A model generated the notes under the pieces. The model saw only the letters and a program-made list of their open reading frames with translations, was not told where the DNA came from and did no database searches. From Anaerovirgula multivorans (GTDB lineage Bacteria > Bacillota > Clostridia > Peptostreptococcales > Natronincolaceae), in contig NZ_FZOJ01000018.1 of NCBI RefSeq assembly GCF_900188145.1, forward strand, positions 1 through 64,000: a DNA stretch of 64,000 nt. The letters run 5' to 3'. Position 1 is the first letter of the stretch; each line of letters starts with the position of its first letter. The position numbers and the translations under genes were made by a program. Of the stretch, positions 27,680 through 34,544 are shown piece after piece.

Positions 27680-27718
27680 AAAGACCTAAACATTAAATTG
27701 CCAATGTTTAGGTCTTTT
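27680..27718 (-). terminator. Terminator after the YfcC-type carrier gene
   Basis: A 16-bp stem (AAAAGACCTAAACATT and complement) with an 8-nt loop, followed by T-rich sequence on the minus strand. It lies 26 bp beyond the carrier stop. The remaining 400 bp up to the regulator gene at 27261 show nothing else I can support. Confidence 0.85.
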
Positions 27719-27743
27719 GGTATAGACAAAACTTCCTATTCTA

Positions 27744-29147
27744 TTATGCCCAACCTATTAATACAGAAAAGATAATTGCAATAGTTCCTATCAATACCCA
27801 GGAAGCTAATAATGGCAACATAAACTTCAACCATTTTTCGTATGGTATTTTCGCCACGCCGAGTGCTCCCATTAGAACCCCTGAAGTAGGTATTATTGTA
27901 TTTGAGAAGCCATCACCATATAGAAAAGCTGAAACTGCCACTTGTCTAGAAACATTAACAACATCAGCCATTGGTGCTAATAAAGGCATAACAATCATAG
28001 CTTGTCCTGATCCCGACGGGACAAAGAAATTAAATATTGAGTTTACGTAGAACATTAAAACAGCTGAAATCATTGGTGTAACATTCGCTAATGGCATAGA
28101 CATAAAATGAATTACCGTGTGAATTATTTTACCCTCTGTAAGCACTATTATTATTGAATTGGCAAAACCTATTACCAATGCTCCATAGACCATATTCTTA
28201 CATCCTGCTATAAAGGATTTAGACATATCATCAGGATGCATTCTTGTTATAATTCCACTAATTAACGCCACAGCCAGCATTGTAGCACTTAAGTGATTCG
28301 TACCCCAACCTAGTTTAAAGGAACCATATGAATAAATTGTAAATCCTGCCGCTAGAACTGTTAAAACTATTGCGTGTTTAAAATTAAAATCAGTAACATC
28401 TGCAGCTGTTTCAGATTTCCCAATCCATTCAATCTCGTCTAAAACGCTATTATTTATATCACTTTTAACCTTTTTAGCATAACGCAATGTATATAAAACA
28501 GAAACTATAAAAACAATTGCCCAAACTATTGCTCTGAATCCAAAACCTGATAATGGCGTCAATCCTGCAATATTCTGTGCTAATAATGTGTTATAATAGC
28601 CCATTGGAGTTGTTGTAGTTCCTGTAAAAGCACCTATATACATAATTGCCATGCCCATAATTGGATCTAGTTTAAGTTTTTTCGCTAATGCTATTCCTAT
28701 AGGAATAAAAGCAATTACAGCATTTACAATTATCCCTAATGCACCTAATACCGACATAAGCGCCATAATAATTGGAATGACTAAAAATGCTTTATCTTGC
28801 AATTTATTAACTAAAATATTAATTGCGGCATCTATTGCCCCAGTATCATTGATAACTTGAAAAAATCCTCCTATTAGAAAAACAAGAAAAATCATAGCTG
28901 CTGCATTTGTCATGCCATTAGGAATTGCAAGTAAAAAATCACCTACTCCAACTGGATTTCTATCAACAAATTGAAATGATGTTGGATCTACTAAATTTCT
29001 CCCCGTTACTTCATCCTGGTAGGTACTATATTCTCCTGCGGGTAAAATATATGTCATTATCGCAGCAACAATAATAAATATCATAATTAAGGAATAAGCA
29101 TTGGGTACTTTAAATTTTTTCTTCTTTATCATTGTATTGTTTGTCAT
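27744..29147 (-). CDS. YfcC/DcuC-family membrane carrier
   Basis: A 467-aa transporter with about 11-12 helices. The N-terminal VPNAYSLIMIFIIVAAIMTY and ILPAGEYSTYQ, plus NPVGVGDFLLAIPNG, are typical of the YfcC family (C4-dicarboxylate/basic amino acid anaerobic carriers). The C-terminal half contains FFVPSGSGQAMIVMPLLAP and FSNTIIPTSGVLMG. It lies downstream of an M20 amidohydrolase, which suggests import of an acylated amino acid or dipeptide and its cleavage (inference). ATG 29147 follows AGGAGGATGTT. Confidence 0.88.
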   Translation of the reverse strand: MTNNTMIKKKKFKVPNAYSLIMIFIIVAAIMTYILPAGEYSTYQDEVTGRNLVDPTSFQFVDRNPVGVGDFLLAIPNGMTNAAAMIFLVFLIGGFFQVINDTGAIDAAINILVNKLQDKAFLVIPIIMALMSVLGALGIIVNAVIAFIPIGIALAKKLKLDPIMGMAIMYIGAFTGTTTTPMGYYNTLLAQNIAGLTPLSGFGFRAIVWAIVFIVSVLYTLRYAKKVKSDINNSVLDEIEWIGKSETAADVTDFNFKHAIVLTVLAAGFTIYSYGSFKLGWGTNHLSATMLAVALISGIITRMHPDDMSKSFIAGCKNMVYGALVIGFANSIIIVLTEGKIIHTVIHFMSMPLANVTPMISAVLMFYVNSIFNFFVPSGSGQAMIVMPLLAPMADVVNVSRQVAVSAFLYGDGFSNTIIPTSGVLMGALGVAKIPYEKWLKFMLPLLASWVLIGTIAIIFSVLIGWA

Positions 29148-29198
29148 AACATCCTCCTCCTTCTTATATCATTGGTTTTGTAAACTTCAATGAAAATT

Positions 29199-29279
29199 GA
29201 GGACTCCAAACCCTCTGTGGTACAATGTTTTGCCGAAACAATGATACCTCCCGTAAAGGATGAAGTCCTCCTAGGGTTT
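29199..29279 (-). ncRNA. Candidate pseudoknotted structured RNA upstream of the carrier gene
   Basis: GAGGACT (29199-29205) pairs with AGTCCTC (29264-29270). AAACCCT (29208-29214), inside that stem, pairs with AGGGTTT (29273-29279), outside it, forming a pseudoknot. A nested hairpin GGTA..TGTTT/AAACA..TACC spans 29219-29248. It sits 50-130 nt upstream of the carrier start in a 356-nt gap, the usual place for a riboswitch. I do not recognise a known class, and the strand is inferred from context. Confidence 0.45.
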
Positions 29280-29503
29280 TAATTTTACCAATATAACCTT
29301 CAAATGGTCAGTTTAAAATTTGTCAGGAGCATGCTTTAACATCTTCTTTATCTATTCCCGATAGATTTAAACAAAATTTTTAACATCTTTAAAAAATTAA
29401 AAGCTATTTTATGAAATATTATGCTTTTCCATTTTAAGTTTACTAAACCTGGTTCAATATTTCTTTTTTAAATTTTTATACCTATAATTACTCCAATAAT
29501 ATA

Positions 29504-30598
29504 TTATCCTAGTCTTTTATGAACTATTTTAGATAAGACCTTTTCTCCATATTCAAGGGCTTTTAAATTAAAAGTCATTTCAGGATCGTGTAATCCCGGT
29601 TTTAAGTCAGCTCCTAATCCTATATAAGATGTTTTAATATCTAACATTTGAGTATAGAAATGAAAATCTTCTCCTCCAGGTGTTACAATAGGTTCTAGCG
29701 ATTTGCCTAAAACCTCAATAATTGCTTCTTTCGCAACACTAATCATATTATCATCATACTCAGCTGCCACAACACCATCACAATATGTTATTTCTGCCTC
29801 TGCTCCTATTGATTTTACACTTGTTAGAATTGCATTTTTCACGCCTTCAGTTAAGCTATCCATAAGTTCATTCGTTTGAGCCCTTAAATCAAGTTTTAAA
29901 TACACAACATTTGGAATGACATTATGTGCTGTACCTTCCGTCTGAATGTTCGTAACTTTTACTGAATGAGCTATACTTGGATTCCCTCTTATTGCATTGA
30001 CTGCATTAACGGCTAATACTGCTGCATCTACTGCATTAACGCCTAAGTGAGGTCTAGCACCATGGGCAATGGTTCCTTTAATTTTTACAGATATCATTTT
30101 AGAAGCTCCATGAGATAAAGCTGGAGTAGCCTCTCCTAAAGAAGCTTCTTGAATTGGTCTTAAATGTATACCAACCATCTCTGTTACATCATCCAGCATC
30201 CCACTTTTACTAATTCCAATAGCTCCCTTAGATATCTCTTCGGCAGGCTGAAAAACAAAAACAATTTTACCTCTTTTTATACCTTTTTCTACAACTGCTT
30301 TTGCTGTTGCTAATACCATAGCTGAGTGAGTATCATGACCACATGCATGATTCACTACTTTTTTTCCACCAATTTCAAATTCTAAGGCATCCATATCAGC
30401 CCTGACTGCTAAAGCCGGACCTTCATTTCCACTATCTTTTACTGCTATTACTGATGTTTCAAAAAAATTTTCTTTTACACTATAACCCATTGTTTTTAAT
30501 TCTGATGCAATAAATTCAGATGTTTTAAATTCACAAAGAGCTTTTTCAGGTATAGAATGTAGGTGTTTATAGACTTTTTCTACATATTTTTCACGCAT
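29504..30598 (-). CDS. M20-family amidohydrolase (aminoacylase/peptidase-like)
   Basis: A 364-aa zinc hydrolase. Metal ligands are visible in VRADMDALEF (Asp), NHACGHDTHSAM (His/Asp), QPAEEISKGA (catalytic Glu pair), GIHLRP and PGGEDFHFY. The dimerisation domain lies at about residues 170-280. Family members remove acyl groups from N-acyl or N-acetyl amino acids, or hydrolyse aminobenzoyl-type amides. ATG 30598 follows GGAGGTG. A sigma-54 promoter lies 80 bp upstream. It forms an operon with the carrier at 27744-29147. Confidence 0.9.
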   Translation of the reverse strand: MREKYVEKVYKHLHSIPEKALCEFKTSEFIASELKTMGYSVKENFFETSVIAVKDSGNEGPALAVRADMDALEFEIGGKKVVNHACGHDTHSAMVLATAKAVVEKGIKRGKIVFVFQPAEEISKGAIGISKSGMLDDVTEMVGIHLRPIQEASLGEATPALSHGASKMISVKIKGTIAHGARPHLGVNAVDAAVLAVNAVNAIRGNPSIAHSVKVTNIQTEGTAHNVIPNVVYLKLDLRAQTNELMDSLTEGVKNAILTSVKSIGAEAEITYCDGVVAAEYDDNMISVAKEAIIEVLGKSLEPIVTPGGEDFHFYTQMLDIKTSYIGLGADLKPGLHDPEMTFNLKALEYGEKVLSKIVHKRLG

Positions 30599-30676
30599 TT
30601 TTTCACCTCCATTAATAACAATTATAAAGTTTAATAGTTGAAATATATTGAAAATTATAGGATGTAGAAATTATAC

Positions 30677-30691
30677 GCAAGTTTTGTACCA
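30677..30691 (-). promoter_or_regulatory. Sigma-54 promoter of the M20-carrier operon
   Basis: The minus strand reads TGGTACA-AAAC-TTGC, matching TGGYACR-N4-TTGCW. The start point would be about 30665, leaving a leader of some 65 nt before the ATG at 30598. The second PrpR-type activator lies on the far side of the operon. Confidence 0.78.
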
Positions 30692-30832
30692 TTTTTTATT
30701 AAATGTCCCTCTCGTTGAGCAATTATTGGCTGTGTCTATTGAAATTACAGGAAAATATAATTATATTAAATAATTTAATTTTTAGATTTATCAAGGTATG
30801 AAATATAATCCAGCATGCTTTTTTAAAAAAAC

Positions 30833-30879
30833 GGGCGTTTAAAGGGAGAATTTTACCAATGTCATCCCGCTAAACGCCC
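30833..30879 (-). terminator. Terminator of a lost upstream gene
   Basis: GGGCGTTTA-GGGA pairs with TCCC-TAAACGCCC, followed by seven T on the minus strand. It resembles the terminator at 25182-25226 in sequence. It sits 8 bp beyond a decayed frame and insulates the sigma-54 promoter. Confidence 0.75.
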
Positions 30880-30886
30880 ATGTTTT

Positions 30887-31027
30887 TTAGAATTTTTTTG
30901 TTTTTGGGAAATCCAAATTACAAGTAAGAACAAATGATAATAAAGTATGGTGAAAGTGGGTAGATTTTGGAAATCCATTATCTTCATCAATAAAACCTGC
31001 TGCAGTTAACTGTACCGCCAACCCATA
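30887..31027 (-). pseudogene. 3' relic of an unidentified gene
   Basis: About 46 codons are open, ending at TAA 30887-30889, and include LAVQLTAAGFIDEDNG and HFHHTLLSF. A TGA lies immediately upstream, and a REP-like sequence follows. The strong terminator just downstream supports a real former gene. The family is unknown. Confidence 0.35.
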
Positions 31028-31040
31028 ATAATCTCAGTAA

Positions 31041-31066
31041 TAATCTCAGGGATGTCCCCGTGATTA
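31041..31066. repeat. Minimal REP-like hairpin of the RAYT family
   Basis: TAATCTCAGGGA followed directly by TGTCCCCGTGATTA forms a short inverted repeat resembling the fused ends of the RAYT element at 10084-10947. Confidence 0.5.
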
Positions 31067-31130
31067 CAAATGCTATTAGTCAATTTCGTCCTCAACGCGA
31101 ACTTCTATTGTATTCACATTGCCTGTGAAG

Positions 31131-31201
31131 TAAAGAAACAAAGACCACTTACGTGATCTTTGTTGGGCAGTGCATACACCCCTAGAATATTATTGTAAAC
31201 A
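31131..31201. repeat. Dispersed repeat, copy 2
   Basis: Matches 25087-25158 over its whole length with a few substitutions; both copies are in the same orientation. It lies between a gene relic and the 3' end of the AraC/GyrI-like gene. Confidence 0.65.
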
Positions 31202-31227
31202 TGACTAATATAGAGTAAAGCACTTTT

Positions 31228-32157
31228 TCACTGACACTCTACATCTTCTATCGGAATAGGAATAACCCATATCTCCATATAAGTGGCATCTGGTGTTGCT
31301 TTATAATACTTCTCCGCTGAAAAAGGCTGTGTTGCCAACTTGTGATTCTTAAGCCATGTTCCAAAGAGATATTTCATAGCTTTATCAAGTGCTGAAGTTG
31401 TGAGTTCAGTAAAATTCTCCGCTTCAAAACAACATACCACATACTCCCCGGCAGGCAACTCCCAAGTAGTAAGCACTCCACTAGCAGGTGTTTTTGGTTC
31501 AACTGCTGCTCCTACAAAATAAGTAAACATTTCGTCCACTGTGTTTCCCATAGTTGATGCGCCTAATTCTATACCGTCTGGCAGCAGATTGGGAATACCT
31601 GATTTCATACTGTGGAAAGAATCCCATAGCTGACCAGGCACGTCAATACCGGTGGTCTCACCTACCGGTGTCTGAGATATCGGTACTTGACCAGAAAGAC
31701 CAACATAGGTTTCGGCTACATCAAGTTTCTTGCGTGTAATTTCTAAAACTATATTGTCGGTAATCAATGGTACATCTTCATCAATCATCGTATAGTTTAG
31801 CAACAACTCGGGCTTCACAATCTGGTTAAGACGGACGGGATTGGCACGATATTCTTCCGGCGTTATTCCATATGCGTCTTTAAATGCACGGGTAAAGGTT
31901 TCGTGCGAGGAAAATCCAAAGTCCAAAGCTATGTCTATAATCCGAGTATTCCTATCCGATAGTACTTCGGACGCTCTCGCAAGACGGCGGAGCTTTATGT
32001 ATTCGTTCACTGGCTTTTTTACCAACCGCCTAAATAGCCGCTGAAAATAGAACTGCGAAAGCGCTGCAATATTTGCGAGAGTTCGAATCTTAATTTCTTC
32101 AGATATATGCACCTCAATATAATCTATTGATTTCTGTATTTGTTCCCACGCGTGCAT
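31228..32157 (-). CDS. AraC-family regulator with GyrI-like effector-binding domain
   Basis: A 309-aa protein. The N-terminal AraC domain (about residues 5-105) has LANIAALSQFYFQRLFRRL and ALDFGFSSHETFTRAFKDAYG. The C-terminal about 150 residues form a GyrI/SOUL-like ligand pocket of the AraC_E_bind type (GASTMGNTVDEMFTYFVG; ELPAGEYVVCCFEA). Known relatives bind drugs or small hydrophobic effectors. ATG 32157 follows AAGGAGGTG by 6 nt, so the longer frame is rejected. Confidence 0.88.
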   Translation of the reverse strand: MHAWEQIQKSIDYIEVHISEEIKIRTLANIAALSQFYFQRLFRRLVKKPVNEYIKLRRLARASEVLSDRNTRIIDIALDFGFSSHETFTRAFKDAYGITPEEYRANPVRLNQIVKPELLLNYTMIDEDVPLITDNIVLEITRKKLDVAETYVGLSGQVPISQTPVGETTGIDVPGQLWDSFHSMKSGIPNLLPDGIELGASTMGNTVDEMFTYFVGAAVEPKTPASGVLTTWELPAGEYVVCCFEAENFTELTTSALDKAMKYLFGTWLKNHKLATQPFSAEKYYKATPDATYMEIWVIPIPIEDVECQ

Positions 32158-32229
32158 AATAATCACCTCCTTGTAAATAGGATAGCATGAAACTTTTATT
32201 GCCCGCTTGACAGCCAATGCCCTTTTTAT

Positions 32230-32266
32230 TAATCGCAGGGGCGGTTTGAAGTGACCCTATAATTAC
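32230..32266. repeat. Minimal REP-like sequence of the RAYT family
   Basis: The left-end motif AATCGCAGGGGCGGTT joins within a few bases to the right-end motif GACCCTATAATTA. These are the two boundaries of the RAYT element without an interior. Confidence 0.5.
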
Positions 32267-32310
32267 AAATTAGAAAATCCCTATATCTTAGTAAATACAA
32301 GGATTTTAAC

Positions 32311-32387
32311 TGGCGCGCCCTGAGGGACTCGAACCCCCAACCTTCAGATTCGAAGTCTGCAACTCTATCCGATTGAGCTAAGGGCGC
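32311..32387 (-). tRNA. tRNA-Arg (anticodon TCG)
   Basis: A full cloverleaf: acceptor GCGCCCT/AGGGCGC, D arm with AGCTCAATCGGATAGAGT, anticodon loop CTTCGAA, T arm GGGGGTTCGAGTCCC and an encoded CCA. Confidence 0.95.
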
Positions 32388-32482
32388 ATAAATTATATAT
32401 GATTTTTTCGACTTACTCATTATAACGAAAAGATGACCGTATGTCAAGAGCGCTCCTCCATGGTGAAAATTGCAAATAATTA

Positions 32483-32511
32483 AGAGTTAGCTATTTATTT
32501 CAGCTAACTCT
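32483..32511 (-). terminator. Terminator after the transglutaminase-like gene
   Basis: AGAGTTAGCT pairs with AGCTAACTCT around a 9-nt loop, then TTAATT on the minus strand, 21 bp beyond the stop codon. Confidence 0.7.
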
Positions 32512-32531
32512 ATTGTTTCTGCTCATTCTAC

Positions 32532-33317
32532 TTAATATTCATTTGATTTCTTATATAAACTGCTGTCTTTGACCATATCTACTTTTTTATTGGCTGTATT
32601 GTATTGTGCATCTACAGTTGTATCTATAGTAACCCATTGTCCCTTGCTCCCTATATAGACTTCATTCCAAGCATGATATTCTTTAACGTCAGGAGCATAA
32701 CCCTTCACTAGCTTTGTAGGGACTCCTACACTTCTTAGCATCGCAGCGAATAGAGAAGCATAGTCATAACAAATTCCTTTATTATCTACAAAAATACTAT
32801 CTACTTGTGGTAAATAATCTGATGTTAATCTACTGATTTTATCATAATCATATTCTATATTATTAATAATATATTGATAAACCTTTTCTACCTTTTCTTC
32901 GTCACTTTTTGCATCTTTTACTAATTCTTCTGCTTTTTTTATGGCCTTCATTGATGAATTCCATTTTATCATTTGCACAGAACCTAAAAAGGCACTGTTC
33001 TCTTCCTTCATGCTTAATACTACCGTATCTTGATAAACTACTTTATATTTATTCCCTTCAGTATTTTCTAATAGATTGATTGTATAACTACCGTTTCCCA
33101 TCTGAAGTGAAAAATCTTCTTTTTTATTATTCATATCATATGTATATTTATTTTCATCTTTTTCAATCATTACCTTCATTCGTTTTGTACTGTTATTGTT
33201 ATATTCAACACCTATGACACCACTTTCTAGATTTCCAGTATCAAGAATAGCTTTTCCAAAAACATTGCTTGTTGTTAAAGCTAAAATGATAAGAATTACT
33301 AATAAACTCTTTCTCAT
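32532..33317 (-). CDS. Secreted transglutaminase-like (papain-fold) protein under c-di-GMP control
   Basis: A 261-aa exported protein with a signal peptide (about residues 1-22). The C-terminal transglutaminase-like core has the full triad: Cys in KGICYDYASLF, His in EYHAWNEVYIG, Asp in WVTIDTTVD. The N-terminal about 110 residues are beta-rich. Members are cysteine proteases or cross-linking enzymes. ATG 33317 lies directly after GGGGGAG, which is the 3' edge of a class-I c-di-GMP aptamer. Neighbouring adhesin and sortase genes suggest that it cuts or cross-links surface proteins (inference, cf. LapG-like proteases that share the fold). Confidence 0.88.
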   Translation of the reverse strand: MRKSLLVILIILALTTSNVFGKAILDTGNLESGVIGVEYNNNSTKRMKVMIEKDENKYTYDMNNKKEDFSLQMGNGSYTINLLENTEGNKYKVVYQDTVVLSMKEENSAFLGSVQMIKWNSSMKAIKKAEELVKDAKSDEEKVEKVYQYIINNIEYDYDKISRLTSDYLPQVDSIFVDNKGICYDYASLFAAMLRSVGVPTKLVKGYAPDVKEYHAWNEVYIGSKGQWVTIDTTVDAQYNTANKKVDMVKDSSLYKKSNEY

Positions 33318-33325
33318 TATAAACT

Positions 33326-33427
33326 CCCCCTTCGGTAGCTCGGCTGCCATTGCTTTTATTTAAAGCATTAGGCCCTATGGCTTTGCGTCTCATCCTTTCG
33401 GATGGTTTGCCTTTATCGGTGAAAAGC
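33326..33427 (-). ncRNA. c-di-GMP-I (GEMM) riboswitch, copy A
   Basis: Conserved elements are present: GGCAAACC, a GAAA tetraloop hairpin, GACGCAAAGCC, the receptor GGGCCTAAT and GGCAGCCGAGCTACCGAAGG. The outer helix CTTTTC/GAAGGG runs into GGGGGAG, the ribosome site of the next gene. Ligand-stabilised pairing would hide it, predicting an OFF switch (inference). Confidence 0.95.
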
Positions 33428-33505
33428 TTATTCACCATTTTGTTACTCTATATGGATTGGGATATTTAATTTTCAAGTGCCTAAAGGTTTTTTAGATAAC
33501 AAAAA

Positions 33506-33608
33506 CTTCCCCTTCGGTAGCTCGGCTATCATAGTAGAAAAATCTACTTTAGATCCTGTGGCTTTGCGTCCCACCCTTTCAGACGGTTTGCCATTATCGT
33601 TGAAAAGT
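33506..33608 (-). ncRNA. c-di-GMP-I (GEMM) riboswitch, copy B (tandem)
   Basis: Same class as copy A, about 80 nt upstream of it in the same leader. It has GGCAAACC, a GAAA loop, GACGCAAAGCC and GCCGAGCTACCGAAGG. The enclosing helix AACTTTTC/GGGAAGTT is followed by a T run (TTTTTG), so the outer stem could act as a ligand-stabilised terminator. Confidence 0.93.
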
Positions 33609-33642
33609 TTTAACTTTCATTTTTTCATATTTAATTATAGTA

Positions 33643-33691
33643 ATTATACCATAATCTTTATAAAACAAACTATAATCTTTATAAAACAAAC
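33643..33691 (-). promoter_or_regulatory. Promoter with 21-bp tandem repeats for the riboswitch leader
   Basis: The minus strand has an extended -10, TGGTATAAT (33643-33651). Upstream lie two perfect 20-bp direct repeats, 33651-33670 and 33672-33691 (period 21 bp), covering the -35 zone. They may be activator sites or a -35 duplication. It lies 35 bp upstream of copy B. Confidence 0.55.
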
Positions 33692-33824
33692 CATATTTTT
33701 CTAATTTTTTTAATATTTTTATAGTATTAAGGCAATACTATGGAGTTCGATGATTTATAAATTGTTTCATTATCATCTTAGTAAAATTTAATTAAATTTA
33801 TGATATATCCAAGAAAACAATACG

Positions 33825-34475
33825 CTAGTCTATCTTTGCATGAATAATTAACCTATGGGTTGCATCGTATAAAGGATCACAGGTTATTAAAGTAAGTACT
33901 CTGTTGGCGTTATTTCGATTAAGTACCGATATATCTGCAGGTTCGACAACTTTTTTCTCATAAACTGTGTACTGATATTTAGTATTATTAGTCTGGATGA
34001 GAATACGATCTCCTACCTCCAATTCATCTAGACGATTGAATAATTGTCCATAAGTATGTCCCCTATGAGCTGCAATGGCTACGTTACCGATTTCCCCTGG
34101 TGAATTTGTTCCTGCTAAATGACCTGCTCCTCTTTTAAGAGCAGTATTACTAGTGCCTTCTACAATAGGTAATCGTAAATTAATTTTTTCAATTTCAATG
34201 GTTCCTATTGCCTCTATAGTATTCTTTTTCTCCTGTTGATTATTTGTAGTATTGATTTCAGTATCGTCCTCAACAGTTAAAGCTTCTCTTTCCTCTTCAA
34301 ATACTTGGTTCAATTGCCTATAATTATCCTCTATTAATTCTTCCTGCTGTTGACTATCAGCTTCTAATTCTGCTAATAATCTTGCCTGCCAATAGGAGCT
34401 ATATGTATCACTAAGTTTAGGATAACTAGCAATTAGTATTCCCAATACGATAAAAAGGTAGCTTAGTTTTTTCAT
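33825..34475 (-). CDS. Class D sortase
   Basis: A 216-aa membrane-anchored transpeptidase. One N-terminal helix is followed by a coiled, acidic linker and the sortase barrel. Catalytic His is in AAHRGHTYGQLF, Cys in LTLITCDPLYD, Arg in HRLIIHAKID. It cleaves LPXTG-type motifs and links proteins to peptidoglycan. The only visible substrate is the adhesin gene just upstream (LPKTG). ATG 34475 has GAGGTGA upstream. Confidence 0.92.
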   Translation of the reverse strand: MKKLSYLFIVLGILIASYPKLSDTYSSYWQARLLAELEADSQQQEELIEDNYRQLNQVFEEEREALTVEDDTEINTTNNQQEKKNTIEAIGTIEIEKINLRLPIVEGTSNTALKRGAGHLAGTNSPGEIGNVAIAAHRGHTYGQLFNRLDELEVGDRILIQTNNTKYQYTVYEKKVVEPADISVLNRNNANRVLTLITCDPLYDATHRLIIHAKID

Positions 34476-34495
34476 GCTTATCACCTCAATTAGAA

Positions 34496-34527
34496 AAAAT
34501 AGAGGGGTATCTCTCCCCTCTATTTTA
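34496..34527 (-). terminator. Strong hairpin between adhesin and sortase genes
   Basis: AAAATAGAGGGG pairs with CCCCTCTATTTT around a 7-nt loop and ends in T6 on the minus strand. The sortase start is only 21 nt beyond. It should reduce sortase transcription relative to the adhesin. Confidence 0.85.
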
Positions 34528-34544
34528 TAAGACTAGATAGTCTT

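Noticed and set aside
27575-27775. 66-aa plus-strand ORF
   Set aside because: It spans the terminator hairpin and the end of the opposite carrier gene, with no ribosome site or domain.
29199-29279. Known riboswitch classes (glycine, guanidine, SAM, c-di-GMP) for the structured element
   Set aside because: None of their invariant sequence blocks are present.
32229-32447. 72-aa ORF across tRNA-Arg
   Set aside because: It is a chance frame through a tRNA gene; similar frames over 39560-39880 are also tRNA artefacts.
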